Below are positions 26,429 through 35,192 of a DNA stretch of 64,000 nt, one piece after another. Under the pieces are notes generated by a model. The model was not told the origin of the DNA. It searched no databases and was given only the letters and a program-made list of their open reading frames with translations. The position numbers and the translations under genes were made by a program. Source of the DNA: JAYOEY01 sp038116945 (GTDB taxonomy: Bacteria; Pseudomonadota; Alphaproteobacteria; MPNO01; UBA2964); assembly GCA_038116945.1 (NCBI GenBank), contig JAYOEY010000001.1:186001-250000 (forward strand), written 5' to 3'. The first letter of the stretch is position 1. Each line of letters starts with the position of its first letter.

Positions 26429-27391
26429 ATGCGTAGCATTCTGACGGGATGGGCGACCGGCGCGGTGCTGGCGGTCGTCCCGCTGGCCGCGGTCGCCGCC
26501 GAGAAGCCCTTCAGTTTCGTCGCCATCGGCGACATGCCGTACAGGATGCCGGCGGACGGTGTGAAATTCGGGCGGCTGATCGAGAGCATCAATACGGCGA
26601 AGCCGGCCTTCACGATTCATGTCGGGGATATCAAAAACGGCGGCTCGCCCTGCACGGAGCGTACGTTCCACCTCGTGGGCGAATATTTCGGCTCATTCGA
26701 CGGCGCGCTGGTTTATACGCCGGGCGATAACGAATGGACCGATTGCCATCGCACCGATGGCGATCCGGTGACGAAGCTGGCGATCATTCGCCGGATGTTT
26801 TTCTCCGCTGCTCGCTCGCTGGGCCGAACTCCCCTGAAACTGATCCGGCAGGCGGAGACCGCGCGCCCGGACGGTCTTCCGGAAAACGCGACATGGCGGT
26901 TCGGCGGCATTCGTTTCGGAACCCTGCACGTGGTCGGCAGCAACAACAATCTGGGGCGCACGGCGGCGGCAGACGAGGAGTACGAGGCGCGCAGTTCCGC
27001 CAATGCCGGATGGTTGCGGCAGATTTTTGCAATGGCCCGTTCGGAAAACGCATCCGGCGTGGTGCTCGCCATTCATGCCAATCCGGGTTTTCGCCGACCG
27101 GCCAAAAAGCGTACGGGCTTCAACCGATTCCTCGATGGGCTGGTGCGGGAAGTGATGGGGTTTGCGAAACCCGTCCTGCTGATCCACGGCGATACCCACC
27201 GGTTCCGCTTCGACCAGCCGTTATTCAGCGATCCGGGCAGAAGGAAGCGGATCGATCATTTCTTTCGGCTGGAGGTCATGGGCGAGGCCGAAATTCACGG
27301 CGTAACGGTTTCGGTCGATGTCGCCCGGCCGTCGCTTTTTTCCGTCTCGCCGCTGCTGGTCCGGCAGAATCTCCGGTTTGCGAAGCCCTGA
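26429..27391 (+). CDS. Secreted metallophosphoesterase
   Basis: A 320-residue calcineurin-like phosphoesterase with an N-terminal signal peptide ending about AVAA/EKP. Metal-binding motifs appear in order: GDMPY (residues 33-37), HVGDIKNGG, TPGDNEW and, near residue 255, HGDTHRF; AIHANPG supplies a further histidine. It should act in the periplasm on a phosphoester, substrate unknown. It stands alone between two hypothetical genes. Confidence 0.82.
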   Translation: MRSILTGWATGAVLAVVPLAAVAAEKPFSFVAIGDMPYRMPADGVKFGRLIESINTAKPAFTIHVGDIKNGGSPCTERTFHLVGEYFGSFDGALVYTPGDNEWTDCHRTDGDPVTKLAIIRRMFFSAARSLGRTPLKLIRQAETARPDGLPENATWRFGGIRFGTLHVVGSNNNLGRTAAADEEYEARSSANAGWLRQIFAMARSENASGVVLAIHANPGFRRPAKKRTGFNRFLDGLVREVMGFAKPVLLIHGDTHRFRFDQPLFSDPGRRKRIDHFFRLEVMGEAEIHGVTVSVDVARPSLFSVSPLLVRQNLRFAKP

Positions 27392-27529
27392 CTCCGGTCT
27401 TACAGAGATTCGTCCCTGTTTTGCGACGTCATGCCGCTCAGTGTGGGAAAATTCACAGCGGCCCGTTTGCCGAAATGCGATGCTTGAACCCCCTATACGA
27501 AAAGCACGGGGCGGGCACAGGAGGTAAAC

Positions 27530-27784
27530 ATGGCGTCGCAGGTTATAGAGCTGAACAACAGCCGGCGGACCCAGCAGCGACAAGTTTCGATGATAGAAGA
27601 CATTCGCGCCCTCGATATCATTTCCAAGGAATGTATCAAGGCCGCTGAAGAAGCGGCGAGCCGTGGCGAACATGGTCTCGAAATGGAATATGACGGGCTT
27701 TATCTGATTGCCCGCAGCGACCTCGAAGCCCTCGTCGAGGAACTTTACAGGGGCTTCGACGACAGCGATCCGGTCGCCCGCTAG
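27530..27784 (+). CDS. Small acidic hypothetical protein
   Basis: An 84-residue protein with a strong ribosome binding site (CAGGAGGT, six to seven bases before the ATG). It is predicted to be largely helical (ALDIISKECIKAAEEAASRGEHGLEMEYDGLYLIARSDLEALVEELYRGF) with no signal peptide or membrane segment. I do not recognise the family. The ribosome site and codon use favour a real gene. Confidence 0.55.
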   Translation: MASQVIELNNSRRTQQRQVSMIEDIRALDIISKECIKAAEEAASRGEHGLEMEYDGLYLIARSDLEALVEELYRGFDDSDPVAR

Positions 27785-27837
27785 GACAGGTTTTCGTACG
27801 GCTTGGCCGGCCCGGCGATTGACGCTAGGCTCGGTTC

Positions 27838-28830
27838 ATGGAAACGCGTGTTTTCGGCACTTCCGGCGAGGCGCTGTCCCGCATCGGGCTTGGCTGTTTT
27901 TCGATGTCCGGCGCCTACGGCGCGGCGGATGACGGGGAATCCGTTGCCACGATTCACCGGGCGATCGACCTCGGCGTGACGCTTCTCGATACTTCGGCGT
28001 CCTACGGCCAGGGGCACAACCATCGCCTGATCGGCGAGGCGCTGAAGGGCGGACGGCGCGACAGTGTCTTCATCCATTCAAAGAGCGGAACCATTCGGGC
28101 GGCGGACGGGGCTTCCGTGGCCCAGGGCAGCGGGACGGCGGAGCGTCTCCGCGAAATCTGCGAAACCAGCCTCAGAAATCTCGGCACCGACCATCTTGAC
28201 GCGTTCTGCATGTCGCGCGTCGATCCGACCGTTCCCATCGAAGAGTCGGTCGGCGCCATGGCGCGCATGGTGGAAGAGGGGAAGACCCGTTTCATCGGTC
28301 TTTCCGAAGCGTCGCCCGAAACGGTCCGGCGCGGCAATGCCGTCCATCCGCTTGTATCGCTGCAGTTCGAATATTCTCTCTGGACTCGCGACGTCGAAGG
28401 CGGACATCTAGCAGCCTGCGAGGATATCGGGCTCGCGCTGATGGCCTATGCGCCTCTCGGATACGGGTTTCTTACCGGCGCGGTGGGCGGGCGCGATGCG
28501 CTGTCGGACGGCGACACGCGGCACAAGTTCCCGCGTTTCCAGGACGAAAATGCCGTCGCCAACCGGGAACGGGTAAAAATCATTCAGGATATCGCCGCCG
28601 CGCACGGCGCCACAGCCGCTCAGGTTTCGATCGCCTGGCTGCTCTCGCGGTCGCCCAGCGTGTTTCCGATACCGGGCTGCAAGACCAGGGGGCATCTGGA
28701 AGACAATCTGGCCGCCATGGATGTCGATCTGACGACCGAAGACCTGACGGCGCTCGACGAGGCGTTCCCGTCGGGCGCCGCTTCGGGCGATCGATACGAT
28801 CCGGGCGGTATGAAACGGGTCAATCTCTGA
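27838..28830 (+). CDS. Aldo/keto reductase
   Basis: A 330-residue NAD(P)H-dependent oxidoreductase of the AKR barrel type. The catalytic Asp and Tyr are in LLDTSASYGQGHNHRLIGEAL and the lysine in FIHSKSG. The usual catalytic histidine position reads FCMSRVDP, with Ser where most members have His, which may alter activity. C-terminal SIAWLLSRSPSVFPIPGCKTRGHLEDNL is the cofactor-binding segment. A thioesterase gene follows 19 bases later, perhaps in one transcript. Substrate unknown. Confidence 0.85.
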   Translation: METRVFGTSGEALSRIGLGCFSMSGAYGAADDGESVATIHRAIDLGVTLLDTSASYGQGHNHRLIGEALKGGRRDSVFIHSKSGTIRAADGASVAQGSGTAERLREICETSLRNLGTDHLDAFCMSRVDPTVPIEESVGAMARMVEEGKTRFIGLSEASPETVRRGNAVHPLVSLQFEYSLWTRDVEGGHLAACEDIGLALMAYAPLGYGFLTGAVGGRDALSDGDTRHKFPRFQDENAVANRERVKIIQDIAAAHGATAAQVSIAWLLSRSPSVFPIPGCKTRGHLEDNLAAMDVDLTTEDLTALDEAFPSGAASGDRYDPGGMKRVNL

Positions 28831-28849
28831 AGACGGGACGATTACGAAA

Positions 28850-29275
28850 ATGACCGGCTGGACGGAAACGCACCGGGCCGTGGTGTTCCCGTGGAACTGC
28901 GATCACCTCGGTCATCTGAATGTCCGCTATTACGGGCATTTTTTCGACGACGCGGGGTGGCATCTCTGGTCGACCATCGGGCTGAGCCACGCCACCCTGA
29001 AGGCATCTGGCGTCGGAACGGTCGTTGCGAAAATCACCACCGATTTCATCCATGAGGCGTCGCCGGGAGAACTCCTGCTGATAGAAAGCGCGTTTACGCG
29101 CGTGGGCGGGAAGAGCCTTACCATGAGCCAGCGCATGACGAATGTCGAAACCGGTATCCTGCTGGCGACGCAGGAAGTGGTGGAGGTCTTTTTCGATTAC
29201 GCGACGCGGAAATCGACGGAAATGCCCGCGGACATCAGGACGAAACTGGAAGCGGTTCTGGTTGCGGGAGATTAG
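28850..29275 (+). CDS. Acyl-CoA thioesterase, 4HBT hotdog family
   Basis: A 141-residue single hotdog-domain protein resembling 4-hydroxybenzoyl-CoA thioesterases and YbgC. The catalytic aspartate lies in WNCDHLGHLNVRYYGHFFDDAGW near residue 19, with the usual His-Leu/Val-Asn motif. It would hydrolyse a small or aromatic acyl-CoA; the exact acyl group is unknown. Its final four bases overlap the end of the convergent PilZ-like gene. Confidence 0.8.
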   Translation: MTGWTETHRAVVFPWNCDHLGHLNVRYYGHFFDDAGWHLWSTIGLSHATLKASGVGTVVAKITTDFIHEASPGELLLIESAFTRVGGKSLTMSQRMTNVETGILLATQEVVEVFFDYATRKSTEMPADIRTKLEAVLVAGD

Positions 29276-29643
29276 CCGGCGAGGGTTTCCCTGCGGCGGC
29301 GTTCCCGTTGCTGGGCGAGGCGCCCGGTGAGCCAGGCGTCGAGAAAGCTGACAATTCTGATATCCAGCGTGCCGAACGCGGCCGCCATCTTTCCGGGGTC
29401 CTCGATCCGCACGATCTTCGCCCGCGTGGGGTTGTCGACGTCTTTCTCGCCGTCATTGACGACGATGATCACCTCGATTTCGTCACCGACGGCCTTGTCC
29501 CCCCGGTAGGGTTCGACCGAGAACCCGCCAAATCCCCAGTCCATGGTGATATGGGGCGCACCGTCGATCACCATGGTGATCGGGCGGAGCCGGATTCTCC
29601 GGTCCTTGCGCCGTTCCTTTCCGTATGGGGGGGCCACTCTCAT
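29272..29643 (-). CDS. PilZ-like domain protein
   Basis: A 123-residue protein with a probable PilZ c-di-GMP-binding fold. The basic start ERRKDRRIRLRP offers the RxxxR motif, and DWGFGGF takes the place of the (D/N)xSxxG motif, with Gly for Ser. The strands EIEVIIVVNDGEK and RAKIVRIEDPGKMAAAFG fit the barrel. A basic helix ends the protein. If it binds c-di-GMP, binding may be weakened by the Ser-to-Gly change. It converges on the thioesterase gene and diverges from glnS. Confidence 0.6.
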   Translation of the reverse strand: MRVAPPYGKERRKDRRIRLRPITMVIDGAPHITMDWGFGGFSVEPYRGDKAVGDEIEVIIVVNDGEKDVDNPTRAKIVRIEDPGKMAAAFGTLDIRIVSFLDAWLTGRLAQQRERRRRETLAG

Positions 29644-29766
29644 AAGGGCTATCTTGCCGATACGGGTTTAACGACTGGTTTGCGGATGCGATTGAGGATA
29701 AGGCTTTGCTGCGCATCGCAAATACGGGCTTAGCGCGACGCGTCTGCCGTGCTATACGCTCGCGCC

Positions 29767-31494
29767 ATGAACGATTCCTCCGAAAACAGGGAAAATCCGG
29801 CCGCACCCGACGTTGCGCGCGATTTCATCCGAACGCAGATAGCCGAGGATCTGGAAAAGGGCGTGCACCGGCGTGTGGTAACGCGGTTCCCGCCCGAGCC
29901 CAACGGATATCTTCATATCGGCCACGCCAAATCGATCTGCCTGAATTTCGGTCTCGCGGCCGAGTTCGGCGGAGACTGCCATTTGCGGTTCGACGACACG
30001 AATCCGGCCCGCGAAGATCAGGAATATATCGAGGCCATTCAGGAAGATGTGCGCTGGCTGGGCTTCTACTGGGGCGAAAAGGTCTACTACGCATCGGATA
30101 ATTTCGAACGGCTTTACGAATGGGCGGAAAAGCTGATCGAGGACGGCAAGGCATATGTCGACGATCTGACGGCCGAGCAGATGCGCGAATATCGCGGAAC
30201 CCTTACGGAGCCGGGACGCAACAGCCCGTGGCGGGATCGGCCGATCGCGGAGAATCTCGATCTGTTCCGTCGCATGCGGGCGGGCGAGTTCGCGGACGGC
30301 GAGCGCGTCCTTCGCGCGAAAATCGACATGGCGGCGGGCAATATCAATTTGCGCGATCCGGTGCTTTACAGGATCGTCCGCGCCCCGCATCCCCGAACCG
30401 GCGAGGCGTGGAGGATCTATCCCACGTACGACTATGCGCACGGTCAGACCGACGCCATAGAAGGCATCACGCATTCGATCTGCACGCTCGAATTCGAGGA
30501 TCACCGGCCGTTATACGACTGGCTGATCGCGAACCTGCCCGTTCCGTCGCAACCGCATCAGTACGAGTTTTCGCGCCTGAACGTCACCCATACGGTGATG
30601 TCCAAGCGGCGCCTCATGCAGCTTGTCAGTGAAGGACATGTCGAGGGCTGGGACGACCCCAGAATGCCGACCCTTTCGGGCCTCCGCCGGCGCGGCGTTC
30701 CCGCCGCTGCGATCCGGGAATTCATGTCCCGGCTGGCGATTTCCAAGACTGACGGTATCGTGGAACAGGCTGCGCTGGATCACGCCATCAGGGATTATCT
30801 GAACGAGCACGCCGAGCGGCGAATGGCCGTGCTGCGGCCCCTGAAACTCGTCATCGAGAACTGGCCGGAAGGCAGGGTCGACTGGCTGGACGCGGCGAAC
30901 CATCCCGGAAATCCCGCTGCTGGTTCCCGACAGGTGCCTTTCACGGGCGAAATCTATATCGAACGGGACGATTTCATGGAGGAGCCGCCGCGAAAATTCT
31001 TCCGTCTGGGCCCGGGACGGGAAGTGAGGCTCCGGTTTGCGTATTTCGTGACATGCACCGATGTCGTAAAGGACGCCAGCGGCGAGATCGTCGAACTGCG
31101 GTGTACATACGATCCGGAAACAAGAGGCGGCGATGCGCCCGATGGGCGCAAGGTCCGGGGAACGTTGCACTGGGTTGCGGCGGATCATGCCGTTCCGGCT
31201 ACGGTGCGGCTGTACAACCCGTTATTCGGCGCGGAACAGCCCGGGGCGGTGACGGGCGATTTTCTCGACGATCTCAATCCCGATTCGGTTGAAATCGTCG
31301 AGGATTGCCAGATGGAGCCATCGCTTGCGACGCTTGCGCCGGGCCAACCGGTTCAGTTTGAACGGCTTGGATATTTCTGCGCGGATCGGGCAAGTACGTC
31401 CGGCGCGACGCTCTTCAACCGGACCGTCGGTCTGAGGGATTCCTGGGCGAAGGCGCAGGCAAGGGAAGTGCAGGAGAGCAATGAGCGAGCGTAA
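29767..31494 (+). CDS. glnS: Glutaminyl-tRNA synthetase
   Basis: Charges tRNA-Gln with glutamine. The 575-residue product has the class I HIGH motif at residues 50-53 (NGYLHIGHAKS), FDDTNP, the KMSKS-equivalent VMSKRRL at 277-283, and GlnRS-specific features: THSICTLEFEDHRPLYDW and a two-barrel C-terminal anticodon domain (about 340-560). Many alphaproteobacteria lack GlnRS and make Gln-tRNA by amidating Glu-tRNA with GatCAB, so this gene is noteworthy and may have been acquired. The ATG at 29767 is preferred to an in-frame codon at 29749. Confidence 0.93.
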   Translation: MNDSSENRENPAAPDVARDFIRTQIAEDLEKGVHRRVVTRFPPEPNGYLHIGHAKSICLNFGLAAEFGGDCHLRFDDTNPAREDQEYIEAIQEDVRWLGFYWGEKVYYASDNFERLYEWAEKLIEDGKAYVDDLTAEQMREYRGTLTEPGRNSPWRDRPIAENLDLFRRMRAGEFADGERVLRAKIDMAAGNINLRDPVLYRIVRAPHPRTGEAWRIYPTYDYAHGQTDAIEGITHSICTLEFEDHRPLYDWLIANLPVPSQPHQYEFSRLNVTHTVMSKRRLMQLVSEGHVEGWDDPRMPTLSGLRRRGVPAAAIREFMSRLAISKTDGIVEQAALDHAIRDYLNEHAERRMAVLRPLKLVIENWPEGRVDWLDAANHPGNPAAGSRQVPFTGEIYIERDDFMEEPPRKFFRLGPGREVRLRFAYFVTCTDVVKDASGEIVELRCTYDPETRGGDAPDGRKVRGTLHWVAADHAVPATVRLYNPLFGAEQPGAVTGDFLDDLNPDSVEIVEDCQMEPSLATLAPGQPVQFERLGYFCADRASTSGATLFNRTVGLRDSWAKAQAREVQESNERA

Positions 31495-32266
31495 GATCCG
31501 TCTCTATCTCAATCTGGCGCAGTGCGGCGGAACGCTGTTTTCCAAATGCATCGGCAGCATGGATGGTGTCTTGCTGCTCAGCGAGATTCACCCCCTCGGA
31601 AGCCAGACATACAACCCGATTACCCAGGCTTCGCGCTGGTACGACCTGTTTTCCGATGACGACAAGGAATCCCTCAGGTCCAAGGGGAATGAAATCACCT
31701 ATCTTGACGCGATCGAGGCGATCTATCCTCTCGTGGGTGCCCGGGGACAGACCCTTGTGATCAGGGACTGGAGCCATCTCGATTTTAACGGCATGCCCTT
31801 TACGGAAGAGCCTCCGGGACGCTCGACGCATCTCGAAATCCTGCAGTCCCGTTTCGACGTCGTCGCTGCGGCAACCGTCCGCCATCCCGTGCCTCAATGG
31901 CTCAGCCTTGTGAAGCATCTCAAGGGAATTTGCGAGGTTCCGCTGGGAGCCTATCTCTCCGGATACCGGAAATTCGCGCAGCTGGCGGCCGAGGTTGGCT
32001 TCGTCCGGTATGAGGACCTGCTGGACCGACCGGACAAGACGCTTGAGGCGCTATGCGGAAAGCTCCAGATACCTTTCGACCTGACATACGACGAAAGATG
32101 GGCGTCGAACCGCAAGGTCACGGGAGACAACAGCGTCGAGCGTGAGATACGGAACCGTAATCCGCTGCCGACATTTCCCGGCGCGACGATCCTTGAGTTC
32201 GAGAAATCGCCCGATTACCGTCCTGCGCTCAGCCTTCTCGGTTACAAGCCCGCCCAGGCGGCCTAG
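31481..32266 (+). CDS. Putative sulfotransferase-like P-loop protein
   Basis: A 261-residue protein with features of PAPS-dependent sulfotransferases: an N-terminal strand-loop LYLNLAQCGGTLFSKCIG in the place of the 5'-phosphosulfate loop, a central VRHPVPQWLSLVKHLKG resembling the 3'-phosphate-binding RxPxxxxxS region, and VRYEDLLDRPDKTLEALCGKLQIPF, typical of the C-terminal part. Similarity is fold-level, so activity is uncertain; kinase-like alternatives cannot be excluded. It overlaps the end of glnS by 14 bases and converges on the hydrolase gene with a four-base overlap. Confidence 0.6.
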   Translation: MSERKIRLYLNLAQCGGTLFSKCIGSMDGVLLLSEIHPLGSQTYNPITQASRWYDLFSDDDKESLRSKGNEITYLDAIEAIYPLVGARGQTLVIRDWSHLDFNGMPFTEEPPGRSTHLEILQSRFDVVAAATVRHPVPQWLSLVKHLKGICEVPLGAYLSGYRKFAQLAAEVGFVRYEDLLDRPDKTLEALCGKLQIPFDLTYDERWASNRKVTGDNSVEREIRNRNPLPTFPGATILEFEKSPDYRPALSLLGYKPAQAA

Positions 32267-32967
32267 CTTTCCGTCAGCCAGTCGCGCAAGGCGTCTGAGA
32301 CGGCGGGCGCGTTTTCGACCGTGGACATGTGTCCGCTCTCTTCGAAGATCACCAGCTTTGACCGCGGGATGAGCGCCGCCATTTCTTCGTGCTGTTCGAC
32401 AGGGCTCCAGCTGTCGTCGCGCCCTACGCCGATCAGGGTGGGCACGGTTACGGTTCCGAGAATCGGGCGGGCATCGGGGCGGTTCAGGAGCGCCGTCTGC
32501 TGGTTGGCGAATATCTCCGGGGTCTTTCGTCGTACCATTTCCCGGAGGGGCTGCATCAACGAGACATCTCCGGTTCTTTCCGGATGAACCATCGGGGGCA
32601 GCCAGGCCTCTGCAAGCGCCCCCATTCCTTCGTTGCGGGCGAGTTCGATGAGTTTAAGCCGGCCCGCCACCTCGTCTTCGCGTCGCGGGCGGGCGCCGGT
32701 GTCCAGAAGGGCGAGCCGTTCCACCCGCTCGGGTGCAAGTTTCCAGAGCACCATTGCCGCGCGTCCGCCCATGGAGTGACCCACGACGGAAACCCTGCTG
32801 CCGGCGAGGGAAAGCGCCGATCGGGCCATGGCTTCGAGACTGTCTTCCCTGTCGAAATCGGGAATGTGGAAGATCGCGATGTCAGACAGCATTTCGGCCT
32901 GCTGCTTCCAGACCCAGGCGTCGCAAAGCAGGCCGGGGATCGCTATCACCGAAATTTTTTCATCCAT
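32263..32967 (-). CDS. Alpha/beta hydrolase
   Basis: A 234-residue alpha/beta hydrolase. Nucleophile elbow GHSMGG (near residue 65), oxyanion region IPGLLCDAWVW, acid in GVGRDDSWSP and catalytic His in FEESGHMSTVE give a complete triad. Substrate unknown; relatives include esterases and C-C bond hydrolases. It is transcribed towards the sulfotransferase-like gene and divergently from the histidine kinase. Confidence 0.83.
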   Translation of the reverse strand: MDEKISVIAIPGLLCDAWVWKQQAEMLSDIAIFHIPDFDREDSLEAMARSALSLAGSRVSVVGHSMGGRAAMVLWKLAPERVERLALLDTGARPRREDEVAGRLKLIELARNEGMGALAEAWLPPMVHPERTGDVSLMQPLREMVRRKTPEIFANQQTALLNRPDARPILGTVTVPTLIGVGRDDSWSPVEQHEEMAALIPRSKLVIFEESGHMSTVENAPAVSDALRDWLTES

Positions 32968-33065
32968 CCGTTTGCTTCCCGCCGATTGGTAAGAATTCGT
33001 TTACCGCCTGCTGCCAAGGTTACGGTTAAACACTAATTTACCAAACCTTTTTGGGCTCCATCCCT

Positions 33066-34340
33066 ATGGAAAGTCAGCAAACGAGTTCCGGGAAAATCCG
33101 GATTTCGGCGGACCTCGCTTCGGACGAACCGGCTGGCCCGAAAAGCACGGTGGGCGGCTCCGAGATTCCCCCGTCGCCCGAGACAGCCGGAATCTGCCTC
33201 GCCATTCAGAATCCTGCCATCGTTGTATGCGAGAGCAGGATCGTCCATGTAAACGATTCCGCATCCGGCCTGTTCAAGGAAACCGAAGACAGAAGCGTGA
33301 TCGGAAAAAGGCTGGAAGAGGTCTTCGTCGGGGACAGGGTGATACCGGTCGACCTGTCTCTCGCCGGTTTGAAGCAATCGATGGTTATGGCGCTCGACGG
33401 CAGCATGCTGGAAGCGGAGATCCGCGCTGCACGGATATCGTGGAGGGGCATTCCCGCCGTGCTTCTCGTCTTCTGGAAGCGCCCCGACCAGCGTGCGCTG
33501 GAAATGGAAGAGCTGAGGACCCGCGTGCTGTCGCTTGAGCAGACGCTCGAGGACAGTATCGTAGAGAACGCCGAGATCAATCGATGTCTTCAGGCCACCA
33601 AAGACGCCGCAGACGCGGCCAATCGCACCAAGAGCGAATTTCTGGCCAATATGAGCCACGAACTGCGAACGCCGCTAAACGCCATCATGGGGTTTTCCGA
33701 AATCATCATGAAGGAGATGCTGGGGGCGATCGATCTTCCCCAATATTTGGAGTATGCGCGCGACATTCATTCCAGCAGCTCCCATTTACTGGAAATCATC
33801 AACGACATTCTCGATCTCTCCAAGGTTGAGGCGGGAAGGTTCGAACTCTTCGAGGAAAAGCTGGATCTGAACAAGGTCATGCGGTCCGTCGCCGACCTGG
33901 TGAAAGGTCGCCTGACCCAAAAGGGGCAAGAGCTGGACATCAGAATCGACCCGGATTTTCCAGTTCTGATCGCCGACCGCAGGGCCATGAAGCAGATACT
34001 GCTGAATCTGGTGTCCAATTCCAGCAAGTTCATGGAGAGAGAGGGCCGGATAACGGTTACTGCCCGACGCGTGAACGATTTGGCGGAGATATCGGTTGCC
34101 GACCGCGGTATCGGCATTGCGCCAGAGGATATCGAGCGCGTGATGGCGCCGTTCGGTCAGGTCGACAGCGCGTTGTCGCGCGATCATCAGGGCACCGGAC
34201 TGGGGTTGCCGCTCGTTCAGTCGATGGTGCATTTGCATCAGGGCAGGCTCTTCGTCAAAAGCGCCATAGGCGTCGGTACGACGATCAGGATCGTGTTTCC
34301 CAGGCACAGGATCGCCGAAATTCCCGCCAACGAAAGGTAA
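33066..34340 (+). CDS. Sensor histidine kinase, soluble
   Basis: A 424-residue kinase without membrane segments. Residues about 45-150 look like a PAS-type sensor (ICLAIQNPAIVVCESRIVHVNDSA), followed by a coiled coil (ALEMEELRTRVLSLEQTLEDS), HisKA with the phosphorylated histidine in NMSHELRTPLNAIMGFSEI, and HATPase_c with N box LLNLVSNSSKFM, G1 DRGIGI and G2 GTGLGLPL. No response regulator is adjacent, so it is an orphan kinase. The ATG at 33066 is preferred over a TTG at 33051; the ribosome site is weak. Confidence 0.88.
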   Translation: MESQQTSSGKIRISADLASDEPAGPKSTVGGSEIPPSPETAGICLAIQNPAIVVCESRIVHVNDSASGLFKETEDRSVIGKRLEEVFVGDRVIPVDLSLAGLKQSMVMALDGSMLEAEIRAARISWRGIPAVLLVFWKRPDQRALEMEELRTRVLSLEQTLEDSIVENAEINRCLQATKDAADAANRTKSEFLANMSHELRTPLNAIMGFSEIIMKEMLGAIDLPQYLEYARDIHSSSSHLLEIINDILDLSKVEAGRFELFEEKLDLNKVMRSVADLVKGRLTQKGQELDIRIDPDFPVLIADRRAMKQILLNLVSNSSKFMEREGRITVTARRVNDLAEISVADRGIGIAPEDIERVMAPFGQVDSALSRDHQGTGLGLPLVQSMVHLHQGRLFVKSAIGVGTTIRIVFPRHRIAEIPANER

Positions 34341-34410
34341 TTTCCCGGGCCGGCCTTTGCGCATCAATCTTCCTCCGTTACCGTGACGCGATTGCAAACG
34401 GAGGAAAGCA

Positions 34411-35181
34411 ATGGAACTCAGGGGATGCGTTGCAATTGTTACCGGATCCAGTTCCGGCACCGGGATCGGCGCGGAATGCGCCAAGGGGCTGGCCGCGAAG
34501 GGCGCCAATGTCGTGATAAATTACGCGACCGATGCGACCGGGGCGGAGAAAACCGCCGATGATTGCAAGGCGAACGGCGTAGAGGCCATTGCTGTCCAGG
34601 CCGATGTTTCCAGGGATGAAGACTGCCGGCGCATGGTCGAGGCCGCGGTGGAGCGGTGGGGACGGCTCGATGTGCTGATCAATAATGCCGCCGTTACGAA
34701 GCCGATCGCCCAGAACGATCTGGAAGCGGTAACCGCCGAGGAATTTCACCGGACCTATGCGGTGAACGTGGTCGGCAACTTTCAGATGACGCGAGCCGCG
34801 GCCGCTTGGCTCAGGGCGTCCGGCGACGGATCGGTCGTCAATATTTCTTCGCTGGGAGGGCTGATCGGAAACGGCAGTTCCATTCCGTACGCCGTATCCA
34901 AGGGCGCGCTTAATACGCTGACGCTTGCGCTCGCCCGCCAGCTCGCGCCGGAGGTTCGTGTGAATGCGATCTGTCCGGGCGGGCTGCTCGGCAACTGGAC
35001 CCGCAAGATCATGACGGAAGAGGGATACCGGCAGCGGGTCGAGGAGGCGGAGACGGCATATCCGCTGAACAAGGCGATCTGGCCGAAGGACGTCGCGCGG
35101 TTCGCCATATGGCTGGCGGAGGATGCCGGAACGATTACCGGTGAGACGTTCCGCATGGATTCGGGGCAGCATCTGCTTTAG
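34411..35181 (+). CDS. Short-chain dehydrogenase/reductase
   Basis: A 256-residue SDR with a glycine-rich motif TGSSSGTGIG (unusual extra serine-rich insertion), NNAAVTKP, catalytic Ser in NISSLGGLIG and YAVSKGALN near residue 160. C-terminus TGETFRMDSGQHLL. NYATDAT after the second strand suggests NADP(H). Behind GGAGGAAAG. It heads a three-gene unit with the amidohydrolase (gap 11) and isomerase (overlap 4), so it may oxidise or reduce an intermediate in the same route. Distinct from the four paralogues upstream. Confidence 0.88.
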   Translation: MELRGCVAIVTGSSSGTGIGAECAKGLAAKGANVVINYATDATGAEKTADDCKANGVEAIAVQADVSRDEDCRRMVEAAVERWGRLDVLINNAAVTKPIAQNDLEAVTAEEFHRTYAVNVVGNFQMTRAAAAWLRASGDGSVVNISSLGGLIGNGSSIPYAVSKGALNTLTLALARQLAPEVRVNAICPGGLLGNWTRKIMTEEGYRQRVEEAETAYPLNKAIWPKDVARFAIWLAEDAGTITGETFRMDSGQHLL

Positions 35182-35192
35182 GCTGACGCGCC

